Positions 7,959 to 14,784 of a stretch of DNA of 25,707 nucleotides are shown piece after piece. Position 1 is the stretch's first letter. Every line of letters starts with the position of its first letter. Both the position numbers and the translations under genes were made by a program. The notes beneath the pieces are model-generated. The model was given only the letters and a program-made list of their open reading frames with translations. It ran no database searches and was not told the origin of the DNA. The stretch spans positions 1 through 25,707 of the forward strand of contig CAMVYG010000003.1 in the NCBI GenBank assembly GCA_947171615.1, written 5' to 3'. The stretch comes from an uncultured Clostridia bacterium (lineage in GTDB: Bacteria > Bacillota > Clostridia > Oscillospirales > Acutalibacteraceae).

Positions 7959-8114
7959 ATGGCTGTCACGACAAAACGGTTTACAACATCCATTCCGGCA
8001 GAGTTGAAAAACGGCATTATAAGCGGTTACGGCAACGGCGAGCTCGGCCCCGGAAGGCGGGCAACACGCGCGCAGGCTGCACAGATGTTAAAGAATTTTT
8101 TTGAGAACCAATAA
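7959..8114 (+). pseudogene. Orphan C-terminal SLH-domain fragment
   Basis: A 51-codon reading frame starting at the ATG at 7959 encodes GIISGYGNGELGPGRRATRA followed by QAAQMLKNFFENQ and a stop. This is the second half of an S-layer homology (SLH) domain: the GIISGYGDGxFxPxxxxTRAQ signature and the last helix. SLH domains normally come in threes at the end of large exported wall proteins, and here there is no signal peptide or other domain. It is best read as the surviving tail of a lost S-layer-type gene. A GAGGGG lies upstream of the ATG, but spacing is long and expression is uncertain. A larger overlapping frame on the same strand (7826-8104) has no recognisable content. Confidence 0.65.
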
Positions 8115-8121
8115 AATGCTG

Positions 8122-8153
8122 AAAAAGCGGGGCGAAAATTTGCTCCGCTTTTT
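8122..8153 (+). terminator. Strong intrinsic terminator after the SLH fragment
   Basis: A 12-bp stem, AAAAAGCGGGGC with GCTCCGCTTTTT, has an 8-base loop and ends in a T run. It sits 7 bases after the fragment's stop, as expected for the 3' end of the former gene. Confidence 0.8.
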
Positions 8154-8238
8154 ATTTAAGCTCAACGAAAAGCTTTTGCCTTCGCTATATATTAAGAATC
8201 TCAATTACATCTCATTGCTGCTAAGCATAGCCTAAAAG

Positions 8239-8278
8239 AAAGCCGATACTTCTCCGTCAGAGAAAATATCGGCTTTTT
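8239..8278 (-). terminator. Terminator of the 8313-8804 acetyltransferase gene
   Basis: AAAGCCGATA pairs with TATCGGCTTT, with extra inner pairing of CTTCTC and GAGAAA. T-rich tails on both strands suggest bidirectional use. It is 35 bases past the GNAT stop. Confidence 0.7.
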
Positions 8279-8312
8279 ACACATTAGCTGCTATTTATCC
8301 CGGATCCAGCAC

Positions 8313-8804
8313 CTACAAGCTTTTCCTGATTTCAAACTGCTCTCCGTAGAGGGTTTCCTCCCGCACCGTCTCATATTCATAGCCGGGGAAATCCTTGCGG
8401 ACAGAAATGGTATTGAGGCAGTCATAGCCCAGTCTTTTATAAAGGCGAATGGCTCCCTCGTTTCGGGCCGCGGCCTCAATATACAGGCTTTGAGAATAGG
8501 TTTTTACGATCTCCTCTGCCAGGCGCACCGCCTCACTGCCGACCCCCTGCTTCTGACAGGCCGGGAGCACAAACAGATCCTCCAGCCAGTCCGGTTTCCC
8601 ACCCCGGCTGCCCAGGTGCAAAAATCCCACAGGCTTCTGATTCCGGCAGATAAAGTAAAACATATGACCAGAGGACGTCCACGCGGCAAGGTCCTCCTTT
8701 GCCTCCTGCGAAGGCATATCATACCCATTATGGGCTTTCCAAAAGCCCTGGATCAGAGAAACAGCCTGCGCCTCTTCTCCCTGATAAAGAACCAACTCGA
8801 TCAT
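8313..8804 (-). CDS. GNAT-family N-acetyltransferase
   Basis: A 163-residue acetyltransferase. DWLEDLFVLPACQKQGVGSE holds the catalytic strand and the acetyl-CoA pyrophosphate loop (Q-K-Q-G-V-G). IEAAARNEGAIRLYKRLGY is the conserved C-terminal GNAT block. The opening MIELVLYQGEEAQAVSLIQG and WKAHNGYDMP differ from the RimJ/RimL-type enzyme at 7061-7669, so it is not a duplicate of it. Substrate unknown. I chose the ATG at 8804, which has AGGAGA 9 bases upstream; longer frames run into repeat and spacer sequence. It is followed by a clear terminator and preceded by the ABC exporter genes on the same strand, about 100 bases away, with an interspersed repeat in the gap. Confidence 0.87.
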   Translation of the reverse strand: MIELVLYQGEEAQAVSLIQGFWKAHNGYDMPSQEAKEDLAAWTSSGHMFYFICRNQKPVGFLHLGSRGGKPDWLEDLFVLPACQKQGVGSEAVRLAEEIVKTYSQSLYIEAAARNEGAIRLYKRLGYDCLNTISVRKDFPGYEYETVREETLYGEQFEIRKSL

Positions 8805-8875
8805 GCTGGTTGTTCTCCTGTTCTTTTCCTCAACGGGCAACGAACCGCGGGCGGCAAAACCGCCCTTGCCCTTCT

Positions 8876-8906
8876 CTAACAACTAATTACTAAAAGCTAA
8901 CAACTA
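8876..8906 (+). repeat. 31-bp CTAAC repeat, copy overlapping an ABC gene stop codon
   Basis: Begins CTAACAACTAATTACTAA and ends AGCTAACAACTA. It is one of five copies in the window (others near 5954, 6265, 17941, 25442). A pyrimidine tract (CCCTTCT) comes just before it, as in other copies. The final CTA is the TAG stop of the ABC gene read on the minus strand. Confidence 0.75.
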
Positions 8907-10748
8907 AGCCCCAAACACTGTTTCGGCTGTTTCCGATTCAAACTGCTTGTTGTACAGGTCGGCATAATAGCCGCCCTGCTCCATCAGTTCCTCATGGGTG
9001 CCGCGCTCGATGATCTTGCCGCCCCGCACCACCAGAATCATATCTGCTTTGCGAATGGTGGAAAGCCGGTGGGCGATAAGGAAGGAGGTGCGCCCGGTCA
9101 GCAGGGTGGAAATGGCCTCCTGGATCAGTGCCTCCGTTTCCGTATCGATGGAAGCGGTGGCCTCGTCCAGAACAAAGATCCTGGGGTCCGCCAGCACTGC
9201 CCGGGCAAAGGAAACCAGCTGCTTTTCTCCGGTGGAAAGCTGGCCGCCGCCCTCACCCACGTCGCTGTCATAGCCGTGATCCATCCGCATAATGAAATCG
9301 TGAGCGTTTACCAGCTTTGCCGCGGCGATGATCTCCTCGTCGGTGGCATCCAGACGGCCATAGCGGATATTTTCCTTGACAGAGCCGGAAAAAAGATGAG
9401 GCGTTTGCAGCACATAGCCGATATTACTGTGCAGCCACAGCATACTGCGTTCCCTGTAGTCCCTGCCGTCAACGAGAATTCTGCCGCCGGTGGGTTCAAA
9501 AAACCGGCAGGCCAGGTTGACCAGGGTGGATTTTCCGGCTCCGGTTTCGCCCACAATGGCCACGGTAGCCCCTGCCGGGACCTCCAGATTGAAGTGCTCC
9601 AGCACATTTTCCGTACCGTCCGGGTAATGGAAGGACACATCCTCAAAAGTGATGCTGCCGGAAAGCGGCTCCCAATTTTCCCGTCTGGGATCCAGAGAGG
9701 TGCCGTATTTTTCAATAACCTCCGGCGTATCGGTGATCTCCGGGGTAAGCTCCATCAAAGCAGTCACACGCTCAATGTTTGCCTGGGTGGAGATAAAGTT
9801 TGAAATGGTTCCGGCAAGGTTCTGCACCGGGTCGGCAATGATCAGGGCAAAATTCACAAAGATGGTCAAATCGCCGATGGTGATAAAGTCTCCCATCACC
9901 ATGGTGCCGCCGCCGGTGATTACCAGGCTTACCGCCAGGGCGGTCAGCAGGCCGATCAGCGGCACGTACACCGCGCTGAGCATGACAGAGCGAATGGTGG
10001 TGCTCTTCATGCGCCCGGTAACTTCCTTAAAGTTTTCCGTGTTCTTATCTTCGATCACCAGGGTTTTCGAGGTTTTCGCCCCGGAAATACCTTCGTTGTA
10101 ATGGCGGGTGATCTCGGCGTTTATTTTTCTTACCTGACGGTTCACTGCCAGGATCCGCTTCTGAAAATACAGGGTCAGAAGCACGATAAAGGGCACCACC
10201 ACAATGATCAGCAGAGCCAGCTTCCAGTTCAAAAACAGCATGACCGCCATACAGCCCAGCACATAGATCCCGCTGTAAAACACATCTACAAGGCTCCAGG
10301 CCAGGGCGTCGCTGATCCGGCTGCTGTCGCTCATGACCCGGGCCATGATGGTGCCCACCGGGGTCTGATTATAGTAGGAAAAGCTCAGGGTCTGCAAATG
10401 GGTAAACAGCTTTTCCCGCATATCCCGGTTCATGCGGACCTCTATTCCAATACCGGTGCGTCCCATCAGCATGGTGCATGTGGTAACGATCAGCACCAGA
10501 AGAAAGTACAGCAGGGAAAAAGGCAAAAGCCCTTCATGGCTGCGGGGTGTGATAAAATGATCCACCGCGTAGCCGGTCATAATAGTGTAACAGATATCAA
10601 CGGCAGCCGCCACAGCCATCACTGTAACAAGCAGCACCATTTTCTTTTTGTAGGGCTTCAAAAAAGGGAGCATCTTCGCCCAGATCTTCAGGGAAGAAAC
10701 CGTACCCTTTTTTGTTTCCTGCGTTGTATGTTCCATATGTATAACCAT
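8904..10748 (-). CDS. ABC exporter half-transporter (canonical catalytic Glu, degenerate signature)
   Basis: A 614-residue type IV ABC exporter subunit: six membrane segments in about 35-330, then a nucleotide-binding domain. Walker A is GETGAGKST (400-408), Walker B ends FVLDEATASID with the catalytic Glu529, and the H-loop His is in LIAHR near 560. The signature is LSTGEKQ (504-510), not the usual LSGGQ. Its upstream neighbour shows the complementary change, so together they look like a heterodimeric drug or lipid exporter of the LmrCD/BmrCD/TM287-288 kind. The start is uncertain: ATG 10748 or ATG 10736, neither with a close Shine-Dalgarno. A perfect 14-bp hairpin ends one base before the 10748 ATG, and GGAAAGG lies on its far side. 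The stop codon is inside a repeat copy. Confidence 0.92.
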   Translation of the reverse strand: MVIHMEHTTQETKKGTVSSLKIWAKMLPFLKPYKKKMVLLVTVMAVAAAVDICYTIMTGYAVDHFITPRSHEGLLPFSLLYFLLVLIVTTCTMLMGRTGIGIEVRMNRDMREKLFTHLQTLSFSYYNQTPVGTIMARVMSDSSRISDALAWSLVDVFYSGIYVLGCMAVMLFLNWKLALLIIVVVPFIVLLTLYFQKRILAVNRQVRKINAEITRHYNEGISGAKTSKTLVIEDKNTENFKEVTGRMKSTTIRSVMLSAVYVPLIGLLTALAVSLVITGGGTMVMGDFITIGDLTIFVNFALIIADPVQNLAGTISNFISTQANIERVTALMELTPEITDTPEVIEKYGTSLDPRRENWEPLSGSITFEDVSFHYPDGTENVLEHFNLEVPAGATVAIVGETGAGKSTLVNLACRFFEPTGGRILVDGRDYRERSMLWLHSNIGYVLQTPHLFSGSVKENIRYGRLDATDEEIIAAAKLVNAHDFIMRMDHGYDSDVGEGGGQLSTGEKQLVSFARAVLADPRIFVLDEATASIDTETEALIQEAISTLLTGRTSFLIAHRLSTIRKADMILVVRGGKIIERGTHEELMEQGGYYADLYNKQFESETAETVFGA

Positions 10749-10749
10749 C

Positions 10750-10780
10750 GCTTTTGCAGGCAGGAACTGCCTGCAAAAGC
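10750..10780 (-). promoter_or_regulatory. Perfect hairpin abutting the ABC start codon
   Basis: GCTTTTGCAGGCAG and CTGCCTGCAAAAGC pair over 14 bp around a 3-base loop. The structure separates GGAAAGG (about 10783-10790) from the ATG at 10748. Folding would bring the two to a normal distance; unfolding would leave them more than 30 bases apart. Confidence 0.55.
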
Positions 10781-10809
10781 ATCCTTTCCAAATTAGAAAT
10801 TACATCTGT

Positions 10810-10843
10810 AAAAAGGGAATTTAGCTTGCTGAATTCCCTTTTT
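10810..10843 (-). terminator. Terminator-like hairpin overlapping the end of the upstream ABC gene
   Basis: AAAAAGGGAATT and AATTCCCTTTTT pair over 12 bp around a 10-base loop. The last codons and TAA stop of the upstream half-transporter lie in the hairpin. It could lower expression of the second subunit relative to the first. Confidence 0.6.
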
Positions 10844-12641
10844 GCATATCAAAGATCCGCTTATAGATGCCGTCCTGCCCGATCAACTCCTGGTGAGTTC
10901 CCATTTGGGAGACCCTGCCGTGGTCCAGCACCAAAATCTGATCCGCATTCATCAGGGTAGTGATCCGGTGGGCGATCAGAATCGTGGTACCGTGAACATT
11001 TTCCTTGATGGACTGGCGGATCTTCTGGTCCGTTTCCATATCCACAGCGGACAGGGAATCGTCAAAGATCTTGATAGGCGTATCCTGCATGAGCATTCTG
11101 GCAATGGCCACACGCTGCTTTTGCCCGCCGGAAATGGTAACGCCTCTTTCGCCGATGGGCGTTTCATAGCCCTGGGCGAAATTTTCAATGGCGTCGTCGA
11201 TCACCGCCAGCCTGGCATAATGCCGCACGGTTTCAATATCCTGGCGGGAAGCGCCGTCCGCGATGCTTTCCCGGAAGGTCTTGGAAAACAGGAAGGGCTC
11301 CTGCAATACGATGCCGATATTTTTCCGCAGATGAGAGCGTTTAATCTTCCGGATATCCACACCGTCCACGGTAATGGCCCCGCTGTCCTCCGGCAGATCG
11401 TACAGCCGGTCCAGCAGATACATCAGGGTAGATTTTCCACTGCCTGTAGCGCCTAAAATACCGAAAGTGCTTCCGGCCTTGATGGTAAAGGATACATCAT
11501 CCAGCACCCCGGTCACACTGTCGGGATAATGGAAGCTTACATGGTCGAAAACAATATCTCCCCGAATCTCCGGCTCCCGGGCATTGGGATCGTCCTGCTC
11601 CTCCTCCGCATCCAGAATGTCAAAGAGGCGGGTGGAGCTGATGGAGGTTTTGGAAAGCTCTCCCAGCAGGCGGCCCAGGCTTCGGGTGGGCCAGACCAGC
11701 ATGGCGTTGTAGGCGGTAAACGCAAGGTATTCGCCTTCCGTCAGGCTGCCGTTTTCCACGAAGAACACACCGGCCACCAGTACCACCAGCACCTGAAGCC
11801 CCGCAAGGAAATCGCCAAGGCCCCAGTTGATGCCCATAATGTTTCCCAGCTTCACCCAGTAATCTGTATATTCCCGGTTCTTCTTTGTGAACCGGTCGAT
11901 CTCAAAGCGCTCCCGACCAAAGGCCCGCACCACACGAACGCCGGTGAGGTTTTCCTGAACCATGGCAGTAAGCTCGCCTTCCGTTTCATCCGCCTTCTGG
12001 AACCGCTTGCCCTGAATGATGAAAAACACCAGGGAAGCCCCTACGGAAAGGGGAATGAAACACAGCACGATCAGAGAAAGCTGAGCGTTCATGGAGAACA
12101 TCAGCGCCAGGGAAACCACCATCAGCAGCAGCACACGGATGCAGCCCATCAGCTGGTCGTTTACAAAGTTCCGCACCAGATCCAGGTCGTTGGTGCAGCG
12201 CTGGATGATCTCTCCGGTCTGGTGAGAATTGTGCCAGGCATAGGGCAGCCTTTGAATGTGGTCAAACAGGGTATTGCGGATCCGCGCCACAGTGCCTTCA
12301 CAGGCTCTGGCAAGGTTCATGCGGTAGGCGTAGTTTGAAAGGCCCGAGATCACCGCAAACAGCAACGCAGCGCCGGCGCAGATCACAATGTGGGTGCGCA
12401 GCATTTCCCTGCCGCCGATGGAATCGATCAGGGTGATTAAAAACCCGGGCAAGTTAAAGGGATTGTCATTGATGACCGAGTCTACCGTTACCCGGATCAC
12501 CTGCGGGGTCATATAGTTTGCAATAACGGAAATAACGATCATCAAAAGCGCCAGCACGAAATTTCTCCGCAATCCCTTTGTAAAGGGGAAAAATCGCAGA
12601 ATGCTGGACTTTTTCTGTTTTTCTTCACGAATTTTTTTCAT
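10821..12641 (-). CDS. ABC exporter half-transporter (degenerate Walker B, canonical signature)
   Basis: A 606-residue type IV exporter subunit with six membrane segments (about 25-330) and a nucleotide-binding domain. Walker A is GATGSGKST (397-405), the signature is canonical ISGGQKQR (503-510), and the H-loop is LIAHRITT. Walker B reads IKIFDDSLSAVD, so Asp528 replaces the catalytic Glu. In heterodimeric exporters such as TM287/288 and BmrCD, one subunit carries this Asp and the partner a weakened signature, which is the pattern seen with the gene at 8904-10748. The pair should therefore have one active and one degenerate ATP site. The cargo is unknown; drugs are the usual guess. The start at ATG 12641 has a G/A-rich tract (GGGAGAGGAGAG) about 15 bases upstream, a weak fit. 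A leader of about 300 bases precedes it. Confidence 0.93.
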   Translation of the reverse strand: MKKIREEKQKKSSILRFFPFTKGLRRNFVLALLMIVISVIANYMTPQVIRVTVDSVINDNPFNLPGFLITLIDSIGGREMLRTHIVICAGAALLFAVISGLSNYAYRMNLARACEGTVARIRNTLFDHIQRLPYAWHNSHQTGEIIQRCTNDLDLVRNFVNDQLMGCIRVLLLMVVSLALMFSMNAQLSLIVLCFIPLSVGASLVFFIIQGKRFQKADETEGELTAMVQENLTGVRVVRAFGRERFEIDRFTKKNREYTDYWVKLGNIMGINWGLGDFLAGLQVLVVLVAGVFFVENGSLTEGEYLAFTAYNAMLVWPTRSLGRLLGELSKTSISSTRLFDILDAEEEQDDPNAREPEIRGDIVFDHVSFHYPDSVTGVLDDVSFTIKAGSTFGILGATGSGKSTLMYLLDRLYDLPEDSGAITVDGVDIRKIKRSHLRKNIGIVLQEPFLFSKTFRESIADGASRQDIETVRHYARLAVIDDAIENFAQGYETPIGERGVTISGGQKQRVAIARMLMQDTPIKIFDDSLSAVDMETDQKIRQSIKENVHGTTILIAHRITTLMNADQILVLDHGRVSQMGTHQELIGQDGIYKRIFDMQKGNSAS

Positions 12642-12949
12642 AAAAGCAGTACTTTTCTCTCCTCTCCCAAAATCTCCGGAAGAAAAAGCTCTCTCCGGCG
12701 ATTTTTCTCATTTCAGGATAACGGCCTGCCCTTTTCTTATCCCAAGGCCTCCGGCTGCAAAAAAAGGGGCGGCGGCAAGCCTTCTTCCCGAAAGCCTGCC
12801 GTCTCCCCAGAGCGTCCTTTTTCGTTTCCAGACGGCACAAAGCCCTGGAAAAAGGCAAGCCAACAAGGAAGGATATCTCAACTCAATATCCTTCTGCGCT
12901 GGGCAGGAGTACACGGTTCCTCCCAGCATTTGGTAACGACGGTATTTTC
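12642..12949 (-). promoter_or_regulatory. Long structured 5' leader of the ABC exporter genes
   Basis: About 300 bases lie between a good promoter and the first ABC start, with no convincing gene. Several inverted repeats are visible on the minus strand: GCCGTCT with AGACGGC, GGATAA with TTATCC, GGATAT with ATATCC, and, nearest the gene, AAAATC-g-CCGGA with TCCGG-a-GATTTT (12669-12705). A 73-codon frame (12929-12708) runs through it but has no ribosome-binding site. In Bacillus the related bmrCD genes are controlled through a translated leader (bmrB), so an attenuation-type switch is plausible here but not shown. Confidence 0.5.
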
Positions 12950-12978
12950 ACTTTATCATGCCAGAGTAGAAAAGTCAA
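12950..12978 (-). promoter_or_regulatory. Sigma-70-type promoter for the ABC exporter genes
   Basis: TTGACT and TAAAGT are separated by 17 bases on the minus strand, with a TG one base before the -10 (extended -10). It points toward the leader and ABC genes. Confidence 0.6.
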
Positions 12979-13028
12979 CAGGTTCTTCATAAAAATTGTG
13001 ATTTATCGTGCCAGTGAATTTCTTCCTC

Positions 13029-13148
13029 TGTCATCCTGAACCGAAGGTGAAGGATCTCAATTGTTGATTGGCTAGCGGGGAAAAGTTCCTTTCATTTGCT
13101 GGTTTCCGCTGGTCGAGATCCTTCGTCACTGCGTTCCTCAGGATGACA
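13029..13148. repeat. Palindromic interspersed repeat (TGTCATCCTGA family)
   Basis: Begins TGTCATCCTGAACCGAAG and ends with the inverted form CGTTCCTCAGGATGACA. GAAGGATCTC and GAGATCCTTC lie inside. Flanks GATTTATCG and CGATAAATT extend the symmetry. Related copies sit at 6001-6111 and 25156-25384. It separates the divergent ABC and cfr-like promoters. Confidence 0.75.
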
Positions 13149-13244
13149 GTGAGTAGTGATCGATAAATTAAAAATTATCGTATTAACCGCTGCCACCGCT
13201 GTCATCACTGAAAAAACAACAACGCACGCGTTTTCCTGCCTTGC

Positions 13245-13273
13245 TTGCAATTTATATCCCCCTATGCTATACT
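13245..13273 (+). promoter_or_regulatory. Promoter of the cfr-like gene
   Basis: TTGCAA and TATACT are 17 bases apart, with TGC before the -10 (extended -10). The 16 bases TGCTATACTGACAGAA are identical to those at the folT promoter near 17993. Confidence 0.75.
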
Positions 13274-13287
13274 GACAGAAAACTGAA

Positions 13288-13426
13288 GGCAGTACCGCCA
13301 GAAGGCTCCGTGTGCGGTTTTTCGCGGTATGCCATACAAAAAATGCGATAGTATTTTGCTTTTCTGCAAAACTGATACCGCAGCCTGGGGAAAGCCGGAT
13401 CGTGAGAGGAACCTTTCTCATGATCC
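13288..13426 (+). promoter_or_regulatory. Three-hairpin leader of the cfr-like gene, possible attenuator
   Basis: Three successive stem-loops lie in the 190-base leader. H1 (13288-13333) pairs GGC..TACCGC with GCGGTA.GCC. H2 (13344-13382) has core TTTTGC/GCAAAA and outer TGCG/CGCA. H3 (13397-13426) pairs GGATC-g-TGAGA with TCTCA-t-GATCC and is followed by TTTCTTTT, so it could terminate transcription. The Shine-Dalgarno AAGGAG (13454-13459) lies beyond H3. A start codon at 13329 opens a frame through H2 and H3, but it has no clear ribosome-binding site. Confidence 0.55.
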
Positions 13427-13467
13427 TTTCTTTTGTCAGATCTCTGGGCTGATAAGGAGAACGAATC

Positions 13468-14496
13468 ATGACAAAATTAGAACGATGCAAAGAGCTTCTG
13501 GAGAACTGGGAACAGCCCGATTACCGCTATCGTCAGATCCTTCACGCGGTATTCCAGCAGAAGATCTCCCGGTTTCAGGACATGAGCGTTTTGCCTGCCG
13601 AGCTGCGGAACAGGCTCATTGATACATTGGGAGAAACCGTGCTTACCCTGCGCCCGGCTCAGGAAAGCCTTTCCGGCCAGGCGGACAAGCTTTTGTTTGC
13701 GCTGGAAGACGGCGAAAAGATAGAGGCGGTACGTCTGCACTACCGCAAAGGCTGGGAATCCTTCTGTATTTCCTCCCAATGCGGGTGCGCCTTCGGCTGC
13801 AAATTCTGCGCCACCGGCGGCATGGGAAAAAGAAGAGACCTCACTGCCTGGGAAATCGTGGAAGAGCTTTTGTATTTTTTCCTGCAGGGGCACCCTTTAC
13901 AAAGCGTTTCCTTTATGGGAATGGGAGAGCCCTTTGCAAATCCCAATCTGTTTGAAGCTCTTTCTCTGCTGACCGACCCCGCCATCTTTGGAATGAGCCA
14001 ACGCAGGATCACCATTTCCACGGTAGGCGTGCTGCCAGGGATCCAGCGCCTCACCCGGGAATTCCCCCAGATCAATCTGGCCTATTCCCTTCACGCCCCC
14101 AATGCAGAGCTGCGGAAAAGGCTGATGCCTGTAGAGCGCCGATGGCCCATGGAACAGATTTTAGACGCTTTAAATGCCCATATCCGCCGCACTCACCGCC
14201 GGGTATTTCTGGCCTATACCCTGCTGAAAAACCAGAACGACACCATTGCCCACGCCAGAGAGCTGGGGCAGCTGCTGCGGAAGAACCCCAAAGAGCTTCC
14301 CCTTTACCATGTGGATCTCATTCCCTACAACGCTACGGAGCACGCCGGAGAGCTTTTTGAGCCGCCGGATCAGAAGCGTATTCGGGAATTTTACCAGGCC
14401 CTGCGGAAAATGGGGGTCAGCTGTGCTGTGCGCACCCAGTTTGGCTCCGATATTGACGCCGCCTGCGGTCAGCTTTACGCAAAGGAATCCTCTTAA
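13468..14496 (+). CDS. Cfr-like 23S rRNA A2503 methyltransferase (radical SAM)
   Basis: A 342-residue radical-SAM enzyme of the RlmN/Cfr family. The 4Fe-4S motif is C107-x3-C111-x2-C114 (CGCAFGCKFCATG). The paired catalytic cysteines are C100 (WESFCISSQCG) and C333 (DIDAACGQLY). From recalled literature numbering, the spacing of these two is 233 in Cfr (C105/C338) and 237 in E. coli RlmN (C118/C355); here it is 233. Other Cfr-like blocks are QPDYRYRQILHAVFQQKISR, FQDMSVLP, SFMGMGE, LYHVDLIPYN and QFGSDIDAACGQLY. Cfr methylates C8 of A2503 and gives resistance to phenicols, lincosamides, oxazolidinones, pleuromutilins and streptogramin A; RlmN methylates C2 as housekeeping. Cfr-type is favoured, though a divergent RlmN cannot be excluded. 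AAGGAG is 8 bases before the ATG. A strong terminator at 14715-14753 follows. Confidence 0.85.
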   Translation: MTKLERCKELLENWEQPDYRYRQILHAVFQQKISRFQDMSVLPAELRNRLIDTLGETVLTLRPAQESLSGQADKLLFALEDGEKIEAVRLHYRKGWESFCISSQCGCAFGCKFCATGGMGKRRDLTAWEIVEELLYFFLQGHPLQSVSFMGMGEPFANPNLFEALSLLTDPAIFGMSQRRITISTVGVLPGIQRLTREFPQINLAYSLHAPNAELRKRLMPVERRWPMEQILDALNAHIRRTHRRVFLAYTLLKNQNDTIAHARELGQLLRKNPKELPLYHVDLIPYNATEHAGELFEPPDQKRIREFYQALRKMGVSCAVRTQFGSDIDAACGQLYAKESS

Positions 14497-14511
14497 AAAA
14501 ACTCTCCGCCC

Positions 14512-14674
14512 AGGGCTTGTTTGAAAATAGAGGAAAAGATGAATTTTTGATCAGGGCGAGACAATTTCAAGGAAAGAACCGCAAGTCAACCTGGCGGTTG
14601 ACGAGGATTTTTGACGCAGAAAGTGGCCCGTTATGAGCAAAAAGACGGCATTTTCGATTTTTCAAACAAGCCCT
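14512..14674 (+). mobile_element. MITE-like element, copy 1 (163 bp)
   Basis: It begins AGGGCTTGTTTGAAAA and ends TTTTCAAACAAGCCCT, so the terminal inverted repeats match over 16 bases with one extra T inside. There is no coding potential. The centre carries a short hairpin (GTCAACC, TGGC, GGTTGAC at 14585-14602). A second copy in the same orientation is at 15823-16001, on the other side of the GH130 gene. The sequence CGCCC precedes both copies. Confidence 0.8.
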
Positions 14675-14714
14675 AAAAACAGAGAGCTTTTTCAACACTT
14701 CCATATTAAAAGTT

Positions 14715-14753
14715 AAAGAGCAGCCGGGAAATTGATCCCGGCTGCTCTTTTTT
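14715..14753. terminator. Bidirectional terminator between the convergent cfr-like and GH130 genes
   Basis: AAAGAGCAGCCGGG and CCCGGCTGCTCTTT pair over 14 bp around an 8-base loop, with T runs leaving on both strands. It serves the plus-strand methyltransferase and the minus-strand phosphorylase. Confidence 0.85.
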
Positions 14754-14784
14754 CGGAAGCTCTTATCCCCTTTGGGGGAAATTC

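Noticed and set aside
7826..8104. 92-codon plus-strand frame as a gene
   Set aside because: The SLH signature is in a different frame of the same strand, and this frame shows no recognisable content.
10597..10791. 64-codon frame overlapping the start of the second ABC gene
   Set aside because: It is out of frame with a gene that has full ABC motifs. Its apparent start is in the hairpin region.
12708..12929. 73-codon frame in the ABC leader as a BmrB-like leader peptide
   Set aside because: No ribosome-binding site before the ATG and ordinary composition for the region. Kept only as a possibility in the leader entry.
13329..13622. 97-codon frame overlapping the cfr-like start, as a leader peptide
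   Set aside because: There is no Shine-Dalgarno before it, and it runs about 150 bases into the methyltransferase gene, unlike a leader peptide.
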